Assembly: GCF_007565055.1 (NCBI RefSeq)
Contig: NC_044556.1
Location: 135,755,808-135,819,807 of the forward strand
From: Rhinopithecus roxellana
Lineage: Eukaryota > Chordata > Mammalia > Primates > Cercopithecidae
Length of the DNA stretch: 64,000 nt
Direction of reading: 5' to 3'
Shown here: positions 34,333-45,093 of the stretch, piece by piece
Numbering within the stretch: position 1 is the first letter of the stretch
Layout of the letters: every line of letters begins with the position of its first letter
The notes under the pieces: model-generated
What the model was told of the DNA's origin: nothing
What the model saw: the letters and a program-made list of their open reading frames with translations, nothing else
Database searches by the model: none
Made by a program: the position numbers and the translations under genes

Positions 34333-35040
34333 AATGTGGGCTTTGATAAAGCTGCTGTTTTAAGGGACGTACAACTTGAAACCATGAAGAGGCCCTCAGG
34401 ACAAAATTTAGGGGTTGATTGAGAAAGAACAAAAGAAAAGTTGGTAAAAGCAGAACTCTTCAAGTAGGATATTTTGTTTAAAGATGGGAGTGTTATGGGA
34501 AAAGGCAGAAGTCAATTGACTCAACCCTATTACTGAAGACTGAAAAGAACATACATTTTTAAAAAATCTACCATTGAAGTAGTTTAGGAAAAATGACTGT
34601 GAGCTGCAGACCCCCAAAAGGAAAGAACTAACTGAGAGGAATACCTCTTCAAGAACATGTTGAGATGACTAGGGTACAAATTGGGCCTAAAATTCAATGT
34701 ATATTCTGGAGAGACTAGATAAACACTTAGTACTTTAGCATTAGTAGGACTAAAAGAAGACACTTAAATCAGCTTAGCATGGAAGTAGACTGCAAAAGTT
34801 CAGCCTTCAATAAATTAAAATAGTCAATTGTTTTACTTACTTATACATAATATGTACCCTGTATTACTTCATGCTAATAGATAATATGATTTTTGCAATT
34901 TATCTGCCCTATGAAACATTTTATGAAAGACCTCAGGTAGGAAGGTTATTTAAGAGGAAAAAAAAAAAGCAAAAGGTACAGATATCAAGGTGAGGATAGC
35001 CAAAAAACTAGAGAGCCTTTCCTGTGAGACTGCCCAAGAC
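34333..35040. other. Unassigned DNA
   Basis: No gene or repeat recognised apart from a short A-run near 34960. Confidence 0.45.
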
Positions 35041-35420
35041 TTTTTTCTTTTCTTTTCTTTTTTCTTTTCTTTTCCTTCCCCTTCCCCTTCCCCTACCTCT
35101 TCCCCTTCCCCTTCTCTTCCCTTCCTCTTTCAAGACATAACCGAGTCTTATTCTGTTACCCAGGCTGGAGTGCAGTGGCATGATCTCAGCTCACTATAAC
35201 CTCCACCTCCTGGGTTCAAGTGCTTCTCTTGCCTCAGCCTTCTGGGTAGCTGGGATTACAGGCGTGCACCACCACAACTAGCTAATTTTTTGTCTTTTTT
35301 TGTAGAGACAGGGTTTTACCATGTTGGTCAGGCTGTTCTTGAATTCCTGACTTCGAGTGATCAACGTGCCTCAGCTTCCCAAAGTGCTGGGATTATAGGC
35401 ATGAGCCACCGTGCCAAGCC
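35041..35420 (-). mobile_element. Alu (AluS-like) with a pyrimidine-rich former tail
   Basis: Alu body about 35136-35420, antisense. The former poly-A tail (35041-35135) has turned into (TTTTC)n and (CCCCTT)n. The direct repeat 'cccaagac' is at 35033-35040 and 35419-35426, so the whole tract belongs to the insertion. Confidence 0.9.
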
Positions 35421-35494
35421 CAAGACCTATTTCTTTGCAATGATTTACACAGTAAAATCCAAGATTAACACTTGAATTATTCCAATGTCTTCCT

Positions 35495-35698
35495 TCCATT
35501 TTTCCTTCCTTCCTTCTTTTATTCCTTCCTCACTCCTTTTCTTCTTTCCTTCCTTTCTTTCCGTTCTTTCTCTTCTTCCTTTCTCTCCTCCCTCACTCCT
35601 GTCCTTCCTCCCTTCTTTCCCCTTTCCTTTTCCCTTCCCTTTTCTTCTTTCCTTTCTCCCCTCTTTCCTTCTTCCTTTCCTTTTTTTTTCCTCAAAAA
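35495..35698 (+). repeat. Polypyrimidine (TTCC)n/(CCTT)n tract
   Basis: About 200 bases almost without purines on this strand. Apparent proteins read from either strand are composition artefacts. Confidence 0.95.
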
Positions 35699-36220
35699 AA
35701 TTTATAAAAGGTTTAGTGGCACTCATGTACTATTTAAAAAATGATAAAGATTGTGAGGAAGAAAATGTCCATAAACACTATTTTAAATGCCATGTCTTAA
35801 TATCAGTTTCCCTTGTTATTTGCCTAGCCAGTCTTTGGCAGGGAAATAGCACTCATTTTCCTCAGCCTATATTTAAGAGACGCCTGATAACTCTGTATAG
35901 TACTTGCTGATAGGAGCTAAAGTAAACAAGAGTGGCTCATAGCACTGTTGTCATTTCTACTCTACTGAGTCTATGCGGGTATGGAGATAAAAAGAATGTG
36001 ACTTGATTGGAAAGGAATTGGTTGTTGAATGAGAGGTTAAACTATGTTCTATAACCTTTAATCCTATGTGCAAAGCCTTTTAAATAATTTGGAAATAATA
36101 TTACAAAAGGAACAATTTAACCTAAGTTAGCTGTACTTTACCGTTACTTTTTAAGAGAGAAGAATCAGTAGAGCTACATTTTCCTGGCTTTCCAAAATGT
36201 CGATTTCAAAACTGTTAGTT
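35699..36220. other. Unassigned DNA
   Basis: Nothing recognised between the polypyrimidine tract and the MER5-type element. Confidence 0.45.
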
Positions 36221-36389
36221 CAGAAGTGTTCAACTTTTGCTGTCCTTTGGAATTACCCAGAGAGTTGTAAAAGGACATTGATGCCTGAGCTGCACCTCCT
36301 GGAGGTTCTGATTTGATCAGTCCAAGGGAAGGCCTGGGCAGTAGATTTTTAAAAGCTCCACAGGTAATTCCAAGTTGGGAACCATTGGT
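36221..36389 (+). mobile_element. hAT-Charlie MITE (MER5-type)
   Basis: 'cagaagtgttcaacttttgctg' at the left and 'agctccacaggtaattccaagttgggaaccattgg' at the right are diverged terminal regions of the MER5 group. 'gaggttctgatttgatcagtccaagg' is the internal core. Confidence 0.75.
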
Positions 36390-37440
36390 AGCTGGAGTAG
36401 AAGATATTTATTAAGTAATGGCACAAAATGAGGTTTGGGACAAACTTTGTATATCAAGTGAAGAAATTTATCCTGAAGGTAATGGTCAACCTTTGGGGTA
36501 GACAGATAAGTGCCATAATTTTGTTAGTTTTTACAGTGGATTGACGTGGGGATCATTGAACAGCAGGCTTCAAATGTTGCCCCCAGAGTTCTCATGATCC
36601 TGCAGTTTGTCGGCTTGCTCTCATTCCTGCAATCGCTTTTCACATTTTGATTACATTTTGATTCTGTCTTCCCTCCCTTGTCTTTTAAACTCAGGCAGTC
36701 TTATTAGTATGCCTTACTATGGCATCTCCTTCAAGGATGATTTGTTCTATTCAGGATGTTCTCTAAGTTATACCATTAAAGAAGTTTCCTAAACCTCAAT
36801 AATTGTTTGACAATAAAGGTAAAGCCTTAAGTCTATTTAGTCTCTAAGACTCTTCAGTTTTGAATACATATGTGTATGTGTGTGTATATATATATATATT
36901 TATCCTACTTTTTTGGAAACATGTTGCTCTTTCAAATAACCTGAAACTGACTCCTTTTCAAGGAAGATACAGTGAACAGATTTTTATTTTACATTAGGAA
37001 ATTTATGGTTCAAAAACTGGAAAATCAAATGGCGTTGATTTTATCAAATACATTAACAATGAGAATCACCTTTAAAAAACAACTACTCTACTTAATTTAA
37101 GCCTTGAGAGAGTCCTCATTGCCAGGACCAGGGACTTCCTTAAGAAGTACTGGTTTAATAAATGTGTCAGAAAAAATTATAAAAGTCTTTAAAATGAGCA
37201 AAAATACTACTAAGTGTCTTTTCAATAGAATGCTGTGCTTTGTCTAGTATATCCTCCAGAATTATTTGAGTCTATAAAGGTCTATATCTTTCATTGTTTT
37301 GGATCTATTTTACAGCTCTGTAAATTGAAAAAAAACGGATAGTATTGCAAATTATTTTGTTCAGTGGAAATGAAAATGAACTTCATCCATCCTGTAACAG
37401 GCATCTTTAATAGATGTAAATTCGTTTTCAGCATTTCTGT
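36390..37440. other. Unassigned DNA with a (TG)n(TA)n run
   Basis: A short TGTG/TATA run lies at 36869-36901. Otherwise I see no gene or repeat. The region 37000-37400 is AT-rich. Confidence 0.45.
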
Positions 37441-37965
37441 TGGCCTCACAGATCAGGAGTCTGCAAAACCACTCTCAGGCCTCATGCACTAAAAGGACTC
37501 ACAGGACTCAGAAAAAGCTGTCATACTCATGTTTGTGGTTTATTAGAGTGAAAGACTACAGATTAGAGTCAGCAAAAGGAAAATGGGGATAGGGCAGAGT
37601 CTAGGAGAAACAGGGCACAAGCTTCCAGTTGGCCTCTCCCAAAGGTGTTGCATGAACAGCACTTAATTATCTCAGCAACAATGTGATACACATGTAAATT
37701 TTTCCATCCTATGAATCTCATCTGAGCCTTGGTGTCCAAGGATTTTTACTGGGGTTAGTGGCAAAGGCATGTAGCGGCTACAGGACATTAGCTACTCAGT
37801 CTCCAGCCTCCAGAGGGCAGTGTGGTTCAACAACTTAGACCTACAAAAGCACTCCAGGCAGGTGGCAGATTTCAAGAGAGCTCAGAGGTCACCTCCTGGA
37901 TGTCAGCCAAGGAGCAGTCCTTTTTCTGGGAATGTGCAGGGTTTGAGTAACCCAAGATTGCTGTG
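37441..37965 (-). mobile_element. ERV-type LTR, antisense (ERVL-like)
   Basis: Blocks such as 'ctcacaggactcag', 'tcatactcatgtttgtggtttattagag' (antisense poly-A signal), 'cacaagcttccagttggcctctccca' and 'tccaaggatttttactgggg' match a common dispersed LTR in antisense. Family name not certain. Confidence 0.55.
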
Positions 37966-38121
37966 TTAACCTTTTCCTGAACACCTATATGCATATGTTT
38001 GTCTGTTCTTTGGATTCTCCATTGAACTGGGTAGTGCTGTTACTGTTTTTGCCTTTCTAGTTCCTCATTAATGGGCTAAAATAAATCTTTGACACATTTA
38101 TGTTTGCATATGAGTCATTAT

Positions 38122-38126
<5 letters not shown>

Positions 38127-38175
<49 letters not shown>

Positions 38176-38404
38176 AGGCAGGGTGTCACTCTGGGTCAGG
38201 CTGGAGTGTAGTGGTGCGATCCCGGCTCATTGCAGCTTCGACCTTGTGGGCTCAAGTGATTGCCCCACCTCATTTTTTGATTTTCTGTAGAGAAAAGATC
38301 TCACTATGTTGCCCAAGCTGGTATTGAACTCCTGGGCTTAAGTGATTCTCCCTCCTTGACCTCTTAAAGTACCGAGATTACAGGCATGTGCCACCATGCC
38401 CAGC
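38127..38404 (-). mobile_element. Alu (AluJ-like) with a 48-base T-run
   Basis: Antisense Alu with an internal deletion in the middle ('gccccacctcattttttgattttctgtagag'). The tail is a pure T-run at 38127-38174, unusually long for such a diverged Alu. Confidence 0.88.
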
Positions 38405-38489
38405 AATTTTACCTTTTTTCTTAAAAGTTAACCTTTAACAAATATGTGAGCATAAAAATTGCTATTTTTTTTTTTTGCTTATTTCTCCT

Positions 38490-38790
38490 GCCTACCTCCT
38501 TTCTTTCTCCTCCCTCTCCCCTTCTCCCTTTCTCCTCATCCCTCCCCTCCACACCCCTCCCCTCCCCTCCCCTCCATCCCTGCATCTCTCCATCCCTTCC
38601 TTCCTGCTTTTCTTGTCTTTTCTTTTCTTTTGTTTTTCTCTCTCCCTCCCTCTCTCTCTTTCTCTCTCTCTTTCTCCTTCCTTCCTCCCTTCCTTCCTTC
38701 CTCCCTCCCTCCCTCCCTCCCTCCCTCCCTCCCTCCCTCCCTTCCTTCCTTCCTTCCTTCCTTCCTTTCTTCCTTCCATCCATCCATAAA
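38490..38790 (+). repeat. Long polypyrimidine tract (CCCT)n, (CTTT)n, (TTCC)n
   Basis: About 300 bases of C/T, including a run of about ten CTCC units (38701-38740) and TTCC units. The minus strand is polypurine. Open frames of about 90-200 codons across it are simple-sequence artefacts. Confidence 0.96.
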
Positions 38791-38984
38791 TGAATGTATA
38801 TTTGCCAATTGGGGTACATGGGAATGCTTAAACTTAGTGTATGCCCTTATTTCACATTTCCCTTATCAACGTGAAAAGTTATCTGTGACTAAGTGCTCTT
38901 GCACATCTATACTGAATTATAGTTTAGAGAGACCATTCATAGATGCTGCCTCATCTGTCTTTCTGTCTGTCCTATTGAGGCAAA

Positions 38985-39080
38985 CAGATGATGGGTTTCC
39001 TTTTGCAGATAGTGAAATGGAGTTCAGAGTTATAAGTAATTTGTCCAAAGTTTCCAACTGAAAAGGAGTCAGACTTCTTC
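38985..39080 (-). mobile_element. MIR fragment
   Basis: 'ttgcagatagtgaaatggagttcagagttataagtaatttgtccaaag' is the antisense MIR core. Confidence 0.65.
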
Positions 39081-39886
39081 TTGCTAGGTACACATACTCA
39101 GCAGCTTTCTAGTGTTTACCTGAATGTCCTGCAGCCATCACAAATTTAATGGACAAAATGGAAAATTTTCTCTTTCTCTCTCTTCCTTCCCAATTTCTTT
39201 CTGCTCCAGTTTTTAATCATCTATTAAATAGCACTTCCTACTTAGTTGCTTAAGCCACAAACCTGGGAGCATTCCCTGACTGCCCTTTCTTTCTCTCTTA
39301 CTTCCCATATCCAGTCTATCACCAAGTCATTGGATTCTGTCTTTACAATCGTATCTCTACTCCATCTCCTTCTTTACATCTCCAATGTGTCCATTCTAGG
39401 TCCAGACACCAGGTTCTTCTGCAGTTTTTCTTTTTCTTTTTTTTATCTTTAATTTGTTTCCACACTGCAACCAGAGTGCTCTTTTACTAAAAATAAATCT
39501 CATCGTTATATTTTAAATCCTTCCATGCCACAGTAACTCACGGCCTGATATGCTCAAAAGTCCATGTGGTTTACTTCTTCAACTCTCCTCCCTCTTTCTG
39601 TCTACCATGTTCTAGCCCATGAACCTCTCTGTTCCTCAAACATGCCAAGCTTGTTTCAGCTTTTTTTTTTTTTATTATACTTTAAGTTCAAGGGTACATG
39701 TGCATAACGTGCAGGTTTGTTACATATGTATACTTGTGCCATGTTGGTGTGCTGCACCCATCAACTCGTCAGCACCCATCAATTCATCATTTATATCATG
39801 TATAACTCCCAAATGCAATCCCTCCCCCACCATGATAGGCCCCAGTGTGTGATGTTCCCCTTCCCTAGTCCAAGTGATCTCATTGT

Positions 39887-42800
39887 TCAGTTCCTACCTA
39901 TGAGTGAGAACATGCGGTGTTTGGTTTTCTCTTCTTGTGATAGTTTGCTAAGAATGATGGTTTCCAGCTGCATCCATGTCCCTACAAAGGACGCAAACTC
40001 ATCCTTTTTTATGGCTGCATAGTATTCCATGGTGTATATGTGCCACATTTTCTTAATCCAGTCTGTCACAGATGGACATTTGGGTTGATTCCAAGTCTTT
40101 GCTATTGTGAATAGTGCCGCAATAAATATACGTGTGCATGTGTCTTTGTAGTAGAATAATTTATAATCCTTTGGGTATATACCCAGTAGTGGGATGGCTG
40201 GATCATATGGTACATCTAGTTCTAGATCCTTGAGGAATTGCCATACTGTTTTCCATAATGGTTGAATTAGTTTACAATCCCACCAACAGTGTAAAACTGT
40301 TCCTATTTCTCCACATCCTCTCCAACACCTGTTGTTTCCTGATTTTTTAATTATTGCCGTTCTAACTGGTGTGAGATGGTATCTCATTGTGGTTTTGATT
40401 TGCATTTCTCTGATGGCGAGTGATGATGAGCATTTTTTCATGTGTCTGTTGGCTGTATGAATGTCTTCTTTTGAGAAATGTCTGTTCATATCCTTTCCCC
40501 ACTTTTTGATGGGGTTGTTTGTTTTTTTTCGTGTATATTTGTTTGAGTTTTTTGTAGATTCTGGATATTAGCCCTTTGTCAGATGAGTAGATTGCAAAAA
40601 TTTTCTCCCATTCTGTAGGTTGCCTGTTCACTCTGATGGTAGTTTCTTTTGCTGTGCAGAAGCTCTTTAGTTTAATTAGATCCCATTTGTCAATTTTTGC
40701 TTTTGCTGCCATTGCTTTTGGTGTTTTAGACATGAAGTCCTTGCCCATGCCTATGTCCTGAATGGTACTACCTAGGTTTTCTTCTAGGGTTTTGATGGTA
40801 TTAGGTCTAACATTTAAGTCTCTAATCCATCTTGAATTAATCTTCATATAAGGAGTAAGGAAAGGATCCAGTTTCAGCTTTCTACTTATGGCTAGCCAAT
40901 TTTCCCAGCACCATTGATTAAATAGGGAATCCTTTCCCCATTTCTTGTTTCTCTCAGGTTTCTCAAAGATCAGATGGCTGTAGATGTGTGGTATTATTTC
41001 TGAGGCCTCTGTTCTGTTCCATTGGTCTATATCTCTGTTTTGGTACCAGTACCATGCTGTTTTGGTTACTGTAGCCTTGTAGTATAGTTTGAAGTCAGGT
41101 AGCGTGATGCCTCCAGCTTTGTCCTTTTGACTTAGCATTGTCTGGGCAATGCGGGCTCTTTTTTGGTTCCATATGAACTTTAAAGCCGTTTTTTTCCAAT
41201 TCTGTGAAGAAACTCATTGGTAGCTTGATGGGGATGGCATTGAATCTATAAATAACCTTGGGCAGTATGGCCATTTTCACGACATTGATTCTTCCTATCC
41301 ATGAGCATGGTATGTTCTTCCATTTGTTTGTGTCCTTTTTTATTTCTCTGAGCAGTGGTTTGTAGTTCTCCTTGAAGAGGTCCTTTACATCCCTTGTAAG
41401 TTGGATTCCTAGGTATTTTCTTCTCTTTGAAGCAATTGTGAATGGAAGTTCATTGATTTGGCTCTCTGTTTGTCTGTTACTGGTGTATAAGAATGCTTGT
41501 GATTTTTGCACATTGATTTTGTATCCTGAGACTTTGCTGAAGTTGCTTATCAGCTTAAGGAGATTTTGGGCTGAGACGATGGGGTTTTCTAAATATACAA
41601 TCATGTCATCTGCAAACAGGGACAATTTAACTTCTTCTTTTCCTAAGTGAATACCCTTGATTTCTTTCTCTTGCCTGATTGCCCTAGCCAGAACTTCCAA
41701 CACTATGTTGAATAGGAGTGGTGAGAGAGGGCATCCCTGTCTTGTGCCAGTTTTCAAAGGGAATTTTTCCAGTTTTTGCCCATTCAGTATGATATTAGCT
41801 GTGGGTTTGTCATAAATAGCTCTTATTATTTTGAGGTACGTTCCATCAATACCGAATTTATTGAGCGTTTTTAGCATGAAGGGCTGTTGAATTTTGTCAA
41901 AAGCCTTTTCTGCATCTATTGAGATAATCATGTGGTTCTTGTCTTTGGTTCTGTTTATATGCTGGATTATGTTTATTGATTTGCGAATGTTGAACCAGCC
42001 TTGCATCCCAGGGATGAAGCCCACTTGATCATGGTGGATAAGCTTTTTGATGTGCTGCTGAATCTGGTTTGCAGGATTTTACTGAGGATTTTTGCATCGA
42101 TGTTCATCAGTGATATTGGTCTAAAATTCTCTTTTTTTGTTGTGTCTCTGTCAGGCTTTGGTATCAGGATGATGTTGGCCTCATAAAATGAGTTAGGGAG
42201 GATTCCCTCTTTTTCTATTGATTGGAATAGTTTCAGAAGGAATGGTACTAGCTCCTCCTTGTACCTCTGGTAGAATTCAGCTGTGAATCCATCTGCTCCT
42301 GGACTTTTTTTGGTGGGTAGGCTATTAATTGTTGCCTCAATTTCAGAGCCTGCTATTGGTCTATTCAGGGATTCAACTTCTTCCTGGTTTAGTCTTGGGA
42401 GAGTGTAAGTGTTCAGGAAATTATCCATTTCTTCTAGATTTTCTAGTTGATTTGTGTAGAGGTGTTTATAGTATTCTCTGATGGTAGTTTGTATTTCTGT
42501 GGGGTCGGTGGTGATATCCCCTTTATCATTTTTTATTGCGTCTATTTGATTCTTCTCTCTTTTCTTCTTTGTTAGCCTTGCTAGCGGTCTGTCAATTTTG
42601 TTGATCTTTTCAAAAAACCAACTCCTGAATTCATTGATTTTTTGCAGGGTTTTTTGTGTCTCTATTTCCTTCAGTTCTGCTCTGATCTTAGTTATTTCTT
42701 GCCTTCTGCTAGCTTTTGAATGTGTGCTCTTGCTTCTCTAGTTCTTTTAATTGTGATGTTAGAGTGTCCATTTTAGATCTTTCCAGCTTTCTCTTGTGGG

Positions 42801-44022
42801 TATTTAATGCTATAAATTTCCCTCTACACACTGCTTTAAATATGTCCCAGAGATTCTGGTATGTTGTATCTTTGTTCTCATTGGTTTCAAAGAACATCTT
42901 TTTTTTTTTTTTTTTTTTTGAGACGGAGTCTCGCTCTTTCACCCAGGCTGGAGTGCAGTGGCCAGATCTCAGCTCACTGCAAGCTCCGCCTCCCAGGTTC
43001 ACGCCATTCTCCTGCCTCAGCCTCCCGAGTAGCTGGGACTACAGGCGCCGCCACCTCGCCCGGCTAGTTTTTTGTATTTTTAGTAGAGACGGGGTTTCAC
43101 TGTGTTAGCCAGGATGGTTTCGATCTCCTGACCTCGTGATCCGCCCGTCTCGGCCTCCCAAAGTGCTGGGATTACAGGCTTGAGCCACCGCGCCCGGCTC
43201 AAAGAACATCTTTATTTCTGCTTTCATTTCGTTATGTACCCAGTAGTCATTCAGGAGCAGGTTGTTCAGTTTCCATGTAGTTGAGTGGTTTTGATTGAGT
43301 TTCTTAGTCCTGAGTTCTAGTTTGATTGCACTCTGGTCTGAGAGACAGTTTGTTATAATTTCTGTTCTTTTACATTTGCTGAGGAGTGCTTTACTTCCAA
43401 TTATGTGGTCAATTTTGGAATAAGGGCGATGTGGTGCTGAGAAGAATGTATATTCTGTTGATTTGAGGTGGAGAGTTCTATAGATGTCTATTAGGTCTGC
43501 TTGGTGCAGAGATGAGTTCAATTCCTGGATATCCTTGTTAACTTTCTGTCTCGTTGATCTGTCTAATGTTGACAGTGGAGTGTTGAAGTCTCCCATTATT
43601 ATTGTATGGGAGTCTAAGTCTCTTTGTAAGTCTCTAAAGACTTGCTTTATGAATCTGGGTGCTCCTGTATTGGGTGCATATATATTTAGGATAGTTAGCT
43701 CTTCCTGTTGAATTGATCCCTTTACCATTATGTAATGGCCTTCTTTGTCTCTTTTGCTCTTTGACGGTTTAAAGTCTGTTTTATCAGAGACTAGGATTGC
43801 AACCCTTGTTTTTTTTTGTTCTCCATTTGCTTGGTAGATCTTCCTCCATCCCTTTATTTTGAGCCTATGTATGTCTCTGCATGTGAGATGGGTCTCCTGA
43901 ATACAGCAGACTGATGGGTCTTGACTCTTTATCCAGTTTGCCAGTCTGTGTCTTTTAATTGGAGCATTTAGTCCATTTACATTTAAGGTTAATATTGTTA
44001 TGTGTGAACTTGATCCTGCCAT
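39887..44022 (-). pseudogene. L1 ORF2 (endonuclease-reverse transcriptase), disrupted
   Basis: From the N-terminus: AP-like endonuclease (residues 1-239) with N14, E43, D145, N147 and D205 in place, but the catalytic H230 is Gln (codon 43335-43333, SDQSAIK). An AluY interrupts the frame after about residue 274. A frameshift follows near 42718, then RT fingers; another shift near 42080; then the RT core with an intact FADD catalytic motif; a shift near 41185; another near 40530; then the C-terminal segment with a cysteine-rich CX3CX7HX4C motif and the normal stop. No active ORF2 protein can be made from this copy. Confidence 0.95.
42901..43198 (-). mobile_element. Young AluY (Old World monkey type) inside L1 ORF2
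   Basis: Antisense on the window, so in the same direction as the L1. Carries 'ggccagatctcagctcactg' and 'ggcttgagccaccgcgcccggc'. Target duplication 'tcaaagaacatctt' at 42887-42900 and 43199-43212. It post-dates the L1 and on its own is enough to inactivate ORF2. Confidence 0.96.
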
Positions 44023-44085
44023 TATGATATTAACTGGTTATTTTGCTCACTAGTTGATGCAGTTTCTTCCTAGCCTCGATGGTCT

Positions 44086-45093
44086 TTACATTTTGGCATG
44101 TTTTTGCAATGGCTGGTACCGGTTGTTCCTTTCCATGTTTAGGGCTTCCTTCAGGGTCTCTTGTAAGGCAGGCCTGGTGGTGACAAAATCTCCAAGCATT
44201 TGCTTATCTGTAAAGGATTTTATTTCTCCTTCACTTATGAAACTTAGTTTGGCTGGATATGAAATTCTGGGTTGAAAATTCTTTTCTTTAAGAACGTTGA
44301 ATATTGGCCCCCACTCTCTTCTGGCTTGTAGAGTTTCTGCCGAGAGATCTGCTGTTAGTCTGATGGGCTTCCCTGTGTGGGTAACCCGACCTTTCTCTCT
44401 GGCTGCCCTTAAGATTTTTTCCTTCATTTCAACTTTGGTGAATCTGGCAATTATGTGTCTTGGAGTTGCTCTTCTCAAGGAGTATCTTTGTGGCGTTCCC
44501 TGTATTTCCTGAATTTGAATGTTGGCCTGCCCTGCTAGGTTGGGGAAGTTCTCCTGGATGATATCCTGAAGAGTGTTTTCCAACTTGGTTCCATTTTCCC
44601 CCTCAATTTCAGGCACCCCAATCAGATGTAGATTTGGTCTTTTTACATAATCCCATACTTCTTGCAGGCTTTGCTCATTTCTTTTTCTTCTTTTTTCTTT
44701 TGGTTTCTCTTCTCGCTTCATTTGATCCTCAATCGCTGATACTCTTTCTTCCAGTTGATCGAGTCGGTTACTGATGCTTGTGGATTTGTCCCGTATTTCT
44801 CGTGTCATGGTTTTCATCTCTGTCATTTCGTTTATGACCTTCTCTGCATTAATTAGTCCAGCTGTCAATTCTTCCACTCTTTTTTCAAGATTTTTAGTTT
44901 CTTTGCGCTGGGTACGTAATTCCTCCTTTAGCTCTGAGAAGTTTGATGGACTGAAGCCTTCTTCTCTCATCTCATCAAAGTCATTCTCTGACCAGCTTTG
45001 ATCTGTTGCTGGCGATGGGCTGCGCTCCTTTGCAGGGGGAGATGCGCTCTTATTTTTTGAATTTCCAGCTTTTCTGCCCTGCTTTTTCCCCAT
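44086..45093 (-). CDS. L1 ORF1 RNA-binding chaperone, intact frame
   Basis: 335 codons, uninterrupted from MGKKQGRKAGNSK to the NRYQPLQKHAKM end. The human protein is 338 residues. Layout: basic/serine-rich N-terminus (1-50), coiled coil that trimerises the protein (about 52-150), RRM (about 155-250, including YVKRPNLHLIGVPE and ENTLQDIIQENFPNL), C-terminal domain (about 253-323) with the conserved ARREWGPIFN segment. ORF1p coats L1 RNA in cytoplasmic particles and chaperones nucleic acid during retrotransposition. The 63-bp gap to ORF2 is the normal L1 spacing. Expression would require the element's own 5' UTR promoter. Intactness is by reading; function is not shown. Confidence 0.93.
   Translation of the reverse strand: MGKKQGRKAGNSKNKSASPPAKERSPSPATDQSWSENDFDEMREEGFSPSNFSELKEELRTQRKETKNLEKRVEELTAGLINAEKVINEMTEMKTMTREIRDKSTSISNRLDQLEERVSAIEDQMKREEKPKEKRRKRNEQSLQEVWDYVKRPNLHLIGVPEIEGENGTKLENTLQDIIQENFPNLAGQANIQIQEIQGTPQRYSLRRATPRHIIARFTKVEMKEKILRAAREKGRVTHTGKPIRLTADLSAETLQARREWGPIFNVLKEKNFQPRISYPAKLSFISEGEIKSFTDKQMLGDFVTTRPALQETLKEALNMERNNRYQPLQKHAKM

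Noticed and set aside
35445..35910. Open frames of 90-141 codons across a pyrimidine tract
   Set aside because: Simple-sequence artefacts with no conserved motif.
38459..39061. Several 90-200-codon frames on both strands
   Set aside because: Translated (CCTT)n/(TTCC)n simple sequence giving Ser/Leu/Pro/Phe or Lys/Arg/Glu/Gly repeats.
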